DNA of 40,167 bases from Oscillospiraceae bacterium (GCA_015064415.1 SVSG01000020.1:1-40167); one strand, 5' to 3'; numbered from the stretch's first letter, positions 1-5,599 are shown. The notes: generated from the letters alone by a model not told the origin. Program-made: numbers and translations.

Positions 1-45
1 AGGGCGGCAAAAGAGGCAAAGGCAATAGGCTTGAGTATACGAAAG

Positions 46-119
46 CCAGCGGCTTGAGCCGCTGGCCGGTAGTATTGGGCTTTTAGCCCTTGTGCAAACC
101 ACCCGTTTGACGGGTGGTT
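46..119. repeat. Cluster of three perfect hairpins (dispersed-repeat type)
   Basis: Three perfect palindromes follow one another: 46-65 (8-bp stem CCAGCGGC, loop TTGA), 77-89 (GGGCT/AGCCC) and 97-119 (AACCACCCGT-type stem, loop TTG). The last stem core, CCACCCG, recurs in the hairpin cluster at the other end of the window (40085-40103). No open reading frame is present. Such clusters are usually dispersed intergenic repeats in clostridial genomes. A link to IS200/IS605-type elements is an inference. Confidence 0.5.
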
Positions 120-140
120 ATGATTATGATGGGATTAGCG

Positions 141-292
141 AAAAGCTACCCTCCGAGAGGGAGGGGGACCGCGATAGCGGTGGAAAGAGCCTGCGTGACC
201 TTGAGCTTAGCTTGACTTTATTGTAACGCACTCTCCCTCAGTCACCGTCTGTGACAGTTCCCTCCCGAAGGGAGACTTAGAATGCGCACAAC
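141..292. repeat. MITE-like palindromic repeat
   Basis: About 150 bases bounded by imperfect inverted ends. The left end (AAGCTACCCTCCGAGAGGGAG) and the reverse complement of the right end (AAGTCTCCCTTCGGGAGGGA) agree at most positions. Internal hairpins include ACCGCGATAGCGGT and GTCACCGTCTGTGAC. The pattern resembles the small CTCCCTC...GAGGGAG repeats scattered through gut clostridial genomes. It has no coding capacity. Copy number elsewhere in the genome cannot be judged from this window. Confidence 0.5.
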
Positions 293-314
293 CAAAGGGG
301 TATGGGCTTTGCCC

Positions 315-339
315 TACGCCTTTGTATTACAAAGGCGTA
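315..339. terminator. Perfect 11-bp hairpin, possible terminator of the membrane-protein gene
   Basis: TACGCCTTTGT (315-325) pairs perfectly with ACAAAGGCGTA (329-339) across a 3-base loop. It lies 65 bases beyond the stop of the minus-strand gene 405-1304. No clear T-run follows on the minus strand, so it could equally be part of the repeat cluster to its left. Confidence 0.35.
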
Positions 340-404
340 ACCGGCGATAAAACGGAGCAGTTAAATAAGAGCTTGAAGAGCAATAAACCGCTTCAGCATC
401 CGGA

Positions 405-1304
405 TTAAGGGTAGATAACGAATGCGAAGAAAAAGTGCAGAATTTTTTGCAGGAAGCCGAGGGGAACCTCATAGAAGTCCAATTGTCCGACATTGGAGTA
501 GATGGGCTCTATGAATAGGGAAAGGATAGCGACGATGGTACCGATCGTCAATGTAATGCAAAGGATGGGGCTGAACAAAAGTGTCAGAATCAAGTAGATA
601 GAAATATGCATTTCAAAGCCACCGCTTACCTTACCCCAGCCGGCTTCGATGGCGTCATTGGTCAGAGAAAGGGGGTTGGAGGAATACGTCTTGAACTTCG
701 CGCCGCTTCGATGCTCAAACTTATAGTTGCCATTGTAGGTTTCAACCGTCACAGCGCAACCGCGAATCGACACCAAGAACGCTGCCGAGAGGAAGAGGAT
801 AAAAAATGATAAAATGGGGTTGAGCAGCGGTATATTTAAACCCGCGAGGAAAGAGGGAACGCTACCTATCATTCCGAAAAGACCATATGCCATCAAAAGG
901 GATAGGGGGAGAACAAAGAAAGCCATCAGAATTAGATTTGCCACCCGCCCTATACGGAATTCACTCCCGAGTTCGATGTAAAACAGGTATCCAAAGATGG
1001 CGGCGATCACGTTGTCATCATCGAAGGTCAACTCAAGGCTACTTTCTTGAAAGCGCGTGCTAACAATCGTTCCGAGAAGAATGCGAATGAAGGCGATGGG
1101 GGCCAAAAGGAACTCCATCAGATAGGGGAAGATCTGAATACATTCTCTAAGCCGCCCCATAGCCAATGCAAGGGCAGCCAAAAGAACTGCAAGGAAGATA
1201 ATGGGCACGGCCTTGTCCTGCATGCTCGACGTTGCAATCCCGATTATGCTCATGCCAAGGATTGTCTGAAAAATGGAAACAACATATGCGAAAAACTTTT
1301 TCAT
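405..1304 (-). CDS. Multi-pass membrane protein of unknown function
   Basis: The 299-residue product is strongly hydrophobic. Roughly six to eight membrane segments can be seen, near residues 4-22, 30-50, 60-80, 120-145, 155-180, 235-265 and 278-299. A hydrophilic loop at about 182-230 (GCAVTVETYNGNYKFEHRSG) is probably a soluble domain. There is no cleavable signal peptide, no transporter signature and no catalytic motif that I recognise. The ATG at 1304 has a good ribosome site (AAGGGGAG) about 8 bases upstream. Its own promoter is at 1355-1383. It stands alone, between repeats and the tRNA-Ser flank, outside the integrated element. Function cannot be inferred. Confidence 0.75.
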   Translation of the reverse strand: MKKFFAYVVSIFQTILGMSIIGIATSSMQDKAVPIIFLAVLLAALALAMGRLRECIQIFPYLMEFLLAPIAFIRILLGTIVSTRFQESSLELTFDDDNVIAAIFGYLFYIELGSEFRIGRVANLILMAFFVLPLSLLMAYGLFGMIGSVPSFLAGLNIPLLNPILSFFILFLSAAFLVSIRGCAVTVETYNGNYKFEHRSGAKFKTYSSNPLSLTNDAIEAGWGKVSGGFEMHISIYLILTLLFSPILCITLTIGTIVAILSLFIEPIYSNVGQLDFYEVPLGFLQKILHFFFAFVIYP

Positions 1305-1354
1305 AATACGAACTCCCCTTATAATAATAGCTCAATATGCAATGGTCCGACCCC

Positions 1355-1383
1355 ATTATAGCACACACTTTTAGAAAAGTCAA
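1355..1383 (-). promoter_or_regulatory. Promoter of the membrane-protein gene
   Basis: On the minus strand, a -35 box TTGACT (1378-1383) and a -10 box TATAAT (1355-1360) are separated by 17 bases. They lie about 50 bases upstream of the ATG at 1304. This is a near-consensus housekeeping sigma promoter. Confidence 0.7.
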
Positions 1384-1592
1384 CAATTGAGGGCTACATT
1401 ACGTGGATTTTCGGCGTTTATTTACAGTCGATATTCAGTAGGCGTTTTTGTAAAAGATAGTAAAAGATATTATTAAAGGGCTAACGGCAAAAAGGTATTA
1501 GCGGTGTTGACGTCACGCTTGATATTTATTCTCACCCGGACGTTTCCATGCAGCAGATCTGTGTCGATTTTCTGCCAAAATAACAAAAAAGA
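1384..1592. other. Intergenic stretch with no recognisable gene
   Basis: AT-rich sequence between the promoter of the membrane-protein gene and the hairpin chain. Open frames crossing it are short, overlap on both strands and have no ribosome site. I see no RNA gene, clear promoter or repeat here. Confidence 0.5.
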
Positions 1593-1756
1593 GCACCCGA
1601 TTGGGTGCAAGCGCGATTTCGCGTCGAGAGAGAGGTATTCGCGCGATGCGCGAAAATTCGCACGCCCTCGCCCAGTGAATGCCGCGCGTTGCGCGGCGCT
1701 CCCCGATCTTCGGGCGGCGAAACCGAACTCTCGCCCCGCTATGCGGGGCAGAGTTC
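1593..1756. repeat. Chain of six short GC hairpins beside the attachment site
   Basis: Six consecutive palindromes with 3-4 base loops: 1593-1608 (GCACCC/GGGTGC), 1612-1623 (CGCGA/TCGCG), 1638-1654 (TTCGCGC/GCGCGAA), 1681-1697 (GCCGCGC/GCGCGGC), 1702-1714 (CCCGA/TCGGG) and 1725-1756 (GAACTCT plus CCCCGC paired with GCGGGG plus AGAGTTC). They lie just outside the element, in what was the sequence downstream of tRNA-Ser before integration. Open frames crossing them on both strands look like compositional artefacts. Confidence 0.55.
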
Positions 1757-1768
1757 TCTCTCCGGCAC

Positions 1769-1800
1769 AAAAAAAGCAGGGCGATTGCCCTGCTTTTTTT
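1769..1800. terminator. Displaced terminator of tRNA-Ser
   Basis: The stem GCAGGGC/GCCCTGC (1776-1782 with 1787-1793) is flanked by seven A residues on one side and a T-run on the other, so it can work in both directions. It touches the left copy of the tRNA 3' end. Before integration it would have followed the tRNA gene directly; the element now separates them by about 5.9 kb. Confidence 0.75.
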
Positions 1801-1824
1801 ATGGCGGAGAGAGAGAGATTCGAA
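1800..1824. other. attL: attL: left 25-bp copy of the tRNA-Ser 3' end
   Basis: This block is identical to 7654-7678. It contains the CCA end, the 3' acceptor strand, the 3' strand of the T stem and part of the T loop of tRNA-Ser. Downstream of the duplicated block the sequence departs from the tRNA (ATTTTCC in place of CTCTCG). A direct repeat of a tRNA 3' end with an integrase gene next to the other copy is the classic footprint of tyrosine-integrase insertion. Confidence 0.9.
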
Positions 1825-2220
1825 TTTTCCAACCGATGAAAAAACGGATAAAAACGAGTGCAATCAAATGCCGTCAAATCCTTGCGCAATCGGGGCTTTT
1901 AGGTTTTCTTGTGAAATTGAGGCAAATCGAAAGTTAAGGGGTAAGGGGTACGATAAGGGGTATGAAAATGGAGCGTGAATATCTCGCGCGCACGCGCTTT
2001 GTCGGCCCGAAAACGGGGGTGGTGGCTCCTTTGCGTCGGTGGTTTCTTGTGTGACCTCGCCGTAGCGGATGAAATTCACAAACGTCTACGTTTTTGCGTT
2101 CCCTCTCGGGCGATTTTCGTATTTTTGGGGGAGTGGTCAGCGTTCGAACTTCGACGAGCATCGAACGCCCCAACGCGCGCCTGCGCGTTTTTGTGTTCGA
2201 ACTTGTTCAAAGACCAACGA
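1825..2220. other. Left non-coding arm of the element
   Basis: Holds the integrase arm-type repeats (1936-1962) and several palindromes, including CGTTCGA...TCGAACG at about 2136-2168 and GCGCGCCTGCGC near 2176. Open frames here occur on both strands, lack ribosome sites and have biased composition, so I do not call a gene. The palindromes could be protein-binding sites or a replication or packaging region of the element, but nothing proves this. Confidence 0.4.
1936..1962 (+). repeat. Left integrase arm-type repeats
   Basis: Three copies of AAGGGGTA lie at 1936-1943, 1943-1950 and 1955-1962. The last 20 bases (1943-1962) are identical, in the same orientation, to 7551-7570 at the other end of the element. 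Paired subterminal repeats near both att cores are where tyrosine integrases bind with their N-terminal domain. Confidence 0.6.
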
Positions 2221-2249
2221 AAAAGGAGCGAGAGATCTCGCCCCTTTTT
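2221..2249. terminator. Terminator of the RHH-Fic operon
   Basis: An AAAAGG-GCGAGA stem pairs with TCTCGC-CCTTTT with one mismatch. It sits directly after the Fic stop codon on the minus strand and has A/T runs on both sides, so it could act in both directions. Confidence 0.65.
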
Positions 2250-2254
2250 GATGG

Positions 2255-2920
2255 TCATATTTCCAAGCCCTGGATGGCATTCTCGTATAGGAATAATTTC
2301 AGTGCCTCGGGCTCGCCGTTGTTATAATAATCAAACAGCAGACCGTTAAACTGCTCCATGTGTTTGTCTGTGATCGTCAGTATGCCCGCGCCCGCTTCAA
2401 GCAGGATCTTATTAGCGACCGTCAAGCTCGTGCGCTTGTTGCCGTCCCAAAAAAATTGCCCTCTCGCGCCCCAAACAAAAGCATTGAGCGCTTTTTCCGT
2501 GGCGGTGGTATCGGAGGCGAGGAGTGCGACTAATTGCTCCTCCACGCTCGAAAATTCGGGGATAGGCGGCAAATAGTCGGTGCCGGATATGCCTACGGTA
2601 CCTGTGCGGAGCTTTCCCCACTCTAACGCCTCATTTCGCGCGATAAACTCATTGAGCTTGCAAATATACTCCACGGTCAGTGGGGCGTCGATGCTACCCA
2701 TCAGATAACGCCAGGCGTCGCGCATATTGAGAATGGCTTGAATATCATCGAGCTGCACGCTCGGCACGTTCACGCCGTTTAAGATCGTGCGCGTTTGTGG
2801 GAAGGTCACGGCGCGGTTTTCCATCCGCATACCGCAATACACGTTTTCGTCCCACTTCTTTTTGGCAAGGAACGCGCTTTGCTCGGGGGTCAGATGGTAT
2901 TTGTCTTGGTATTTCATCAT
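2255..2920 (-). CDS. Fic/Doc-family protein with Gln in place of the catalytic His
   Basis: The 221-residue product shows the Fic fold. An N-terminal helical part is followed by the flap region at 102-120 (G-x-x-R-x-x-x-V-x-I-x-G-x-x-Y-x-P-P) and the Fic motif at 155-163. That motif reads QFFWDGNKR, against the family consensus HxFx(D/E)GNxR. D159, G160, N161 and R163 (nucleotide and phosphate binding) are present, but the catalytic His is Gln155. Canonical Fic enzymes transfer AMP, and Doc transfers phosphate, to protein hydroxyls using that His. This one may bind nucleotide without the usual chemistry, or use another mechanism. Its start overlaps the stop of the RHH gene by 4 bases (ATGA), so the two are translationally coupled. 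It could be a toxin, a regulator or an anti-phage factor. Confidence 0.85.
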   Translation of the reverse strand: MMKYQDKYHLTPEQSAFLAKKKWDENVYCGMRMENRAVTFPQTRTILNGVNVPSVQLDDIQAILNMRDAWRYLMGSIDAPLTVEYICKLNEFIARNEALEWGKLRTGTVGISGTDYLPPIPEFSSVEEQLVALLASDTTATEKALNAFVWGARGQFFWDGNKRTSLTVANKILLEAGAGILTITDKHMEQFNGLLFDYYNNGEPEALKLFLYENAIQGLEI

Positions 2921-3105
2921 AGCTTTTTATCCCTCTCTATGGTTTCCCGTATCGCTCTTTGGATAAATCCGTTAACGCTACCATTGTCATATTTGTCCGC
3001 GTGCGCCTTTAACGTTTCTTTTTCGCCCTTGGGCACTGTTAGATTGATGCGATCATAGTTTTTATCATTGTATCGGTTTTTAACTGCGGCTGATGTTTTT
3101 CCCAT
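2917..3105 (-). CDS. Ribbon-helix-helix protein, putative antitoxin and autoregulator
   Basis: The product has 62 residues. Residues 18-27 (DRINLTVPKG) form the expected beta strand. Two helices follow (about 28-40 and 43-58, SVNGFIQRAIRETIERD), as in Arc/CopG DNA-binding proteins. The frame is open further upstream, but the ATG at 3105 is preceded by a strong AGGAGGTG site, which fixes the start. It is the first gene of a two-gene operon with the Fic protein. The inhibitory helix motif of VbhA/FicA-type Fic antitoxins (S/T-x-x-x-E-G/N) is not seen, nor a Phd-like sequence. If it is an antitoxin it is of a different kind. The repeated operator in its promoter fits autoregulation. Confidence 0.75.
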   Translation of the reverse strand: MGKTSAAVKNRYNDKNYDRINLTVPKGEKETLKAHADKYDNGSVNGFIQRAIRETIERDKKL

Positions 3106-3124
3106 GATTTCACCTCCTGCATAT

Positions 3125-3153
3125 ATTATACTATACCCAAGGGGATTGCGCAA
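3125..3153 (-). promoter_or_regulatory. Promoter of the RHH-Fic operon
   Basis: On the minus strand, the -35 box TTGCGC (3148-3153) and the -10 box TATAAT (3125-3130) are separated by 17 bases. The -35 box lies inside the first copy of the TTGCGCAAGTAT repeat (3146-3157), so a protein bound there would block RNA polymerase. Confidence 0.7.
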
Positions 3154-3224
3154 GTATGCAAAATGCACAAAAATACTTGCGCAAGTTCGTGTAAAATTCC
3201 GGCTTGACATAGTTGCGCAAGTAT
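3146..3224. promoter_or_regulatory. Three copies of a 12-bp operator between divergent promoters
   Basis: TTGCGCAAGTAT occurs exactly at 3146-3157 and 3213-3224, and inverted (ATACTTGCGCAA) at 3173-3184. The core TTGCGCAA is itself palindromic. Copy 1 covers the -35 box of the RHH-Fic promoter. Copy 3 lies in the spacer of the opposing promoter. The RHH protein is the likely ligand, since RHH antitoxins commonly bind such repeats. This is inference. Confidence 0.65.
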
Positions 3225-3232
3225 GATACAAT
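3204..3232 (+). promoter_or_regulatory. Promoter of the small-gene operon
   Basis: TTGACA (3204-3209), a 17-base spacer and TACAAT (3227-3232) form a strong promoter reading right, about 50 bases before the ATG at 3281. A copy of the 12-bp operator fills most of the spacer. Confidence 0.75.
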
Positions 3233-3280
3233 ATAGGTGTAAGGCAAGGGAGCCACCCCGATACGAAAGGAAGTGAGGCA

Positions 3281-3403
3281 ATGACCGATGGCATGACAAA
3301 TGCAGAGTTCAACGCTTTTCTTGAAACGCTGGCGAAGCTGATCGAGAGCAAAGCGCAGACACCTGCCGAGGCCGCCGAGATCGTTCGGCAAGCCAAGGCA
3401 TAA
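3281..3403 (+). CDS. 40-residue small protein, first gene of the plus-strand operon
   Basis: The ATG at 3281 follows a good ribosome site (AAGGAAGTGAGG) and lies about 50 bases downstream of a strong promoter. The product, MTDGMTNAEFNAFLETLAKL followed by IESKAQTPAEAAEIVRQAKA, is predicted to be helical and acidic, with no cysteines and no membrane segment. It resembles short host-regulation or accessory proteins of phages but is not recognised. It is followed by a 130-base gap before the next gene. Confidence 0.6.
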   Translation: MTDGMTNAEFNAFLETLAKLIESKAQTPAEAAEIVRQAKA

Positions 3404-3408
3404 GAAAA

Positions 3409-3447
3409 AGGTAGCGACCGCCAACCAAGCAAACCGCTACCTAACCC
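3409..3447 (+). terminator. Inverted repeat after the 40-residue gene
   Basis: GGTAGCG pairs with CGCTACC around a loop rich in CAACC/CAAACC, a few bases after the stop at 3403. No T-run follows, so it may be an attenuator, an RNA-processing stem or a protein site rather than a true terminator. Confidence 0.3.
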
Positions 3448-3549
3448 CCAAAAAGGGCGAGCAGAGAGCCTTACCCCTGCCGCCCTCCATTATACACGAG
3501 TAAGGCGACAAAGTCAAGTCAAAAATCAAAATTTATGGAGGAACACAAA

Positions 3550-3825
3550 ATGAGCGTTAATGAAATGAGCAGCAAGATCCGCGAGCTGAAGGAGCTGAAA
3601 GCATTTGCCGAGCAGATTGCCGAGGAGATCACCGCCCTGGAGGATGCCATTAAGGCGGAAATGACCGCCCGCAACACCGAGGAGCTGACCGTGGACGTTT
3701 ACAAGGTCAGATGGACCACCGTCAACAGCAGCCGCTTTGATACCACGGCTTTCAAAAAGGCCATGCCCGAGCTTGCAGAGCGTTACACCAAGCAAACGAC
3801 CACCCGCCGCTTTTCTATCGCGTAA
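3550..3825 (+). CDS. 91-residue coiled-coil-type protein, mobile-element associated
   Basis: I place the start at the ATG at 3550, because GGAGGA lies just upstream. The in-frame ATG at 3535 overlaps that site and is unlikely to be used. Residues 1-45 are heptad-like and charged (SSKIRELKELKAFAEQIAEE and on), predicting a coiled coil. Residues 46-91 carry RWTTVNSSRFDTTAFKKAMP and end in TTTRRFSIA. Proteins of this design are common in clostridial phages and plasmids, where they sit among early genes. A role in nuclease inhibition or single-strand handling has been suggested for similar shapes but cannot be shown here. It is followed 11 bases later by the next gene, so the two share an operon. 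Confidence 0.7.
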   Translation: MSVNEMSSKIRELKELKAFAEQIAEEITALEDAIKAEMTARNTEELTVDVYKVRWTTVNSSRFDTTAFKKAMPELAERYTKQTTTRRFSIA

Positions 3826-3836
3826 GGAGGCAAAAA

Positions 3837-4076
3837 ATGACCGAGAACACACAACGCCTCTTGAACAACGCACACGACCATATGCAAAGCGCAAGCAGCT
3901 TACTGACCGTATTTTATGACCGATACTTTGAAAACCGAGAGGGCGGAGCCGCCGCCCTCTCCGAGGATGTCAAAGCGCGCCCCGAAATGATCGGCAATTT
4001 CGTTTGCACCGTGCTTCGCCTGCTCAACACCGCAGAAAAGAACCTCGGTGTCGCCCTCTCGGAGGTGGATGCGTGA
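3837..4076 (+). CDS. 79-residue element protein, paralogue of its downstream neighbour
   Basis: The ATG at 3837 has an AAGGAGG site at a normal distance. The product has no membrane segment or metal-binding motif. Its C-terminal part (RPEMIGN, then LRLLNTAEKNLGV) matches the next gene (RPDFVGN, then LHLLYEVKKELGV), with a similar aromatic patch upstream (FYDRYF against FWEHYF). The two are therefore probably diverged tandem duplicates. Function is unknown; the position in an early operon of the element suggests a role in replication control or host take-over. Confidence 0.65.
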   Translation: MTENTQRLLNNAHDHMQSASSLLTVFYDRYFENREGGAAALSEDVKARPEMIGNFVCTVLRLLNTAEKNLGVALSEVDA

Positions 4077-4408
4077 TGCAGTACACAAAGCAAGAGATCG
4101 TGACAATTGCGATCGCCACATACGATGCCGGAGTTTATCTTGATACCGCATACGATAGCTTGCACGCTTTTTGGGAACATTATTTTGGTTACACAGATCC
4201 TATCCATCGAAGCGAGCTTGTTTCTGATGCCCAAGACCGCCCCGATTTCGTTGGAAACCAGCTGTATGGAATTCTTCACCTGCTCTACGAGGTAAAAAAG
4301 GAATTGGGTGTGTTCGCGGATCCCGATTGCCCAGCCGTGCAAGCATACATGGCAAATGCAAGGGAAAAGCAGGCGATCATAGACACCCAAAAAGAAACGG
4401 AGAAATAA
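4076..4408 (+). CDS. 110-residue element protein, paralogue of its upstream neighbour
   Basis: The ATG (4076-4078) shares one base with the TGA of the previous gene, and GGAGGT lies at 4061-4066 inside that gene, so translation is coupled. The first residues (MQYTKQEIVTIAIATYDAGV) are helical. The central motif RPDFVGN-x-x-x-x-x-L-x-LL-x-x-x-K-x-LGV is shared with the 79-residue neighbour. The product is longer at both ends and finishes with a charged helical tail (AREKQAIIDTQKETEK). No known domain is recognised. Confidence 0.65.
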   Translation: MQYTKQEIVTIAIATYDAGVYLDTAYDSLHAFWEHYFGYTDPIHRSELVSDAQDRPDFVGNQLYGILHLLYEVKKELGVFADPDCPAVQAYMANAREKQAIIDTQKETEK

Positions 4409-4417
4409 AAGTGCAGA

Positions 4418-4447
4418 GCCGGCAAGATTAGGCCTTGTCGGCTTTTT
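4418..4447 (+). terminator. Terminator of the plus-strand small-gene operon
   Basis: GCCGGCAAG pairs with CTTGTCGGC (one G-T pair) and is followed by TTTTT. The stop codon of the convergent gene (4428-4430) lies in the loop, so the two operons meet tail to tail with a shared end. Confidence 0.75.
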
Positions 4448-5165
4448 GTTCGCCCTCTCCGTATGTGCGATTGAGTGCAGCTTGAAAAAAATCGTCAACA
4501 TCAAAAGAAGATCCCTCTCGCTCCCGGAGAAGCTCGTCTTCCCATTGCTCGCGCCTTAACCAAGTCGCAGGGTTGGGAATGTATTGTTTATCTTGCCATT
4601 GCCCGCTTTGTTTTTGGGCTTGAATGGCTACGAGTATGGTATCTAATAGGATAGTGCCCGGCTTGATCTTTTCAAACGCTTTTTGAGCCTCTTTTTTAGC
4701 AACCTTTTTCGGGTATGCCTCCCAAAAACGATCAAATGCGGTTTCTGTTTCTATCTCTCCCTCGGGAGAGGGAGTAATATCATTATCATTGTCATTATCA
4801 TTATCATTGTCATTATCATTATCATTGTCATTATCATTATCATTATCGGTTTTTTTCGGTTTTTCTAAAAACCGTTCGGTTTTTGATAAAACCGTTTGCT
4901 TTCTCGGTCTGCCGCCCTTGGCGCCGTTTTTGGCGTTTATTTGGCATTTTTTATCGTACTCAGCCCTATTGATATCAAGAGCAGTTTTGATAAATGAAAA
5001 CGCCATCCCCACAACTGGCGACATCTCGATTTCGACCGTGCCGCTTCTCTCGTATTCAAAAATGGCAGTTATGAGCCGCCCGCGATCCTCCAAGGCAAGT
5101 AGCTTAAATTGTTCCTCGTGAGTTTTATAAAGAACAAACGAGTTTTTTCCGTTTTTGTCATTCAT
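4428..5165 (-). CDS. Replication-type protein with DUF6291-like N-terminus and Asp-Asn repeat
   Basis: The product has about 245 residues. Residues 8-70 (SFVLYKTHEEQFKLLALEDR, then MAFSFIKTALDINRAEYDKK) match the N-terminal domain of clostridial phage replication or DnaD-like proteins (DUF6291). A basic GRPRK patch follows. A run of eleven Asp-Asn pairs forms a flexible acidic linker. The C-terminal part (FDRFWEAYPKKVAKKEAQKA, then YIPNPATWLRREQWEDE) is typical of phage replisome organisers and helicase-loader-like proteins. The ATG at 5165 is preferred over an in-frame TTG two codons earlier because AAGGTG is well spaced from it. It is the last gene of a three-gene minus operon after two HTH genes. 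The role in element replication is inferred. Confidence 0.75.
   Translation of the reverse strand: MNDKNGKNSFVLYKTHEEQFKLLALEDRGRLITAIFEYERSGTVEIEMSPVVGMAFSFIKTALDINRAEYDKKCQINAKNGAKGGRPRKQTVLSKTERFLEKPKKTDNDNDNDNDNDNDNDNDNDNDNDITPSPEGEIETETAFDRFWEAYPKKVAKKEAQKAFEKIKPGTILLDTILVAIQAQKQSGQWQDKQYIPNPATWLRREQWEDELLREREGSSFDVDDFFQAALNRTYGEGEQKADKA
4781..4846 (-). repeat. Hexanucleotide microsatellite encoding Asp-Asn pairs
   Basis: Eleven 6-base units, CATTAT or CATTGT on the plus strand, occur mostly in an 18-base pattern (CATTAT CATTGT CATTAT). On the coding strand they give alternating Asp and Asn codons. Gain or loss of units keeps the frame, so the linker length of the replication protein can vary without inactivating it. 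Confidence 0.9.
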
Positions 5166-5177
5166 GACCAAAACACC

Positions 5178-5363
5178 TTAAAACCCTTCCGCTTGCTTCA
5201 CCAGCCACCGCTTCAAGCTCTCCACCGGGATAATAATACGCCGTTCCGACACTCTGATGGCGGGGAACCCCTCTTTTTTGGATAGCTCATAGGCAACGGG
5301 GCGCGAGATCCCCAGCATTGCCGCCATTTCATCCACCGATAACGTTAATTTTTCTTCGCTCAT
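5178..5363 (-). CDS. Excisionase-like helix-turn-helix protein
   Basis: The 61-residue product fits the HTH_17/excisionase family. Residues 7-28 (LSVDEMAAMLGISRPVAYEL) form the winged-helix recognition part, and residues 29-55 (GFPAIRVSERRIIIPVESLK, then RWL) form the wing and the characteristic closing helix. Such proteins direct excision by bending DNA at the attachment sites, or act as AlpA-type activators in satellites. The ATG overlaps the stop of the upstream HTH gene by 4 bases (ATGA). It lies 12 bases before the replication gene. Its location away from the integrase, in the lytic-side operon, matches a gene expressed on induction. Confidence 0.75.
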   Translation of the reverse strand: MSEEKLTLSVDEMAAMLGISRPVAYELSKKEGFPAIRVSERRIIIPVESLKRWLVKQAEGF

Positions 5364-5542
5364 TTGTCCCCCTCCTTCAATTTTTGAATAGCAGCCATCA
5401 CGTTGGCTTTCTGCTCCGCCGAAAGCTCCTTGCGCGCGATCAGACGCGAGAAGGAGGCCTCATGCATCCCGAGCGCGGCGGCGACCTCGTAATTATACAC
5501 TCTTGCTTTTTTGATGGCATCTCGAATTTCAATGTTGAACAT
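5360..5542 (-). CDS. Small Cro-like DNA-binding protein
   Basis: The 60-residue product is basic and helical: NIEIRDAIKKARVYNYEVAA, then LGMHEASFSRLIARKELSAE. The part from about residue 16 to 40 fits a helix-turn-helix of the Cro/XRE or phage-regulator type. It is the first gene after the leftward promoter at 5598-5626, divergent from the repressor. That is the position of Cro in a lambda-like switch. The ATG at 5542 is followed by a 4-base overlap with the next gene. No other feature is recognised. Confidence 0.7.
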   Translation of the reverse strand: MFNIEIRDAIKKARVYNYEVAAALGMHEASFSRLIARKELSAEQKANVMAAIQKLKEGDK

Positions 5543-5570
5543 TATTTTTTCTCCTTTTCGTTAATTCTTG

Positions 5571-5599
5571 TTGACATAACGTGTTCGTTATGGTACAAT
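5571..5599 (+). promoter_or_regulatory. Rightward promoter of the repressor (and integrase)
   Basis: TTGACA (5571-5576), a 17-base spacer and TACAAT (5594-5599). The spacer is almost filled by a perfect inverted repeat, ATAACG-TGTT-CGTTAT (5576-5591), a likely operator. The -10 box overlaps the -10 box of the opposing leftward promoter. Confidence 0.8.

Noticed and set aside
1473-2350. Several open frames of 60-140 codons on both strands
   Set aside because: They run through hairpins, the att core and the arm repeats, overlap one another, lack ribosome sites and have low-complexity composition.
2255-3105. Naming the pair doc-phd or vbhTA
   Set aside because: The partner is RHH-type, not Phd or VbhA, and the Fic motif lacks His.
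3106-3432. Longer version of the RHH protein (171 residues) starting upstream
   Set aside because: It would run through the promoter and operator region and the opposing small gene. The ATG at 3105 has a strong ribosome site and gives a complete RHH fold.
3535-3549. Earlier ATG for the 91-residue protein
   Set aside because: The codon overlaps GGAGGA, which is the ribosome site of the ATG at 3550.
4683-5121. Plus-strand frames rich in Ile/Val or Ser/Leu opposite the replication gene
   Set aside because: They are translations of the hexanucleotide repeat on the wrong strand, with no start signals.
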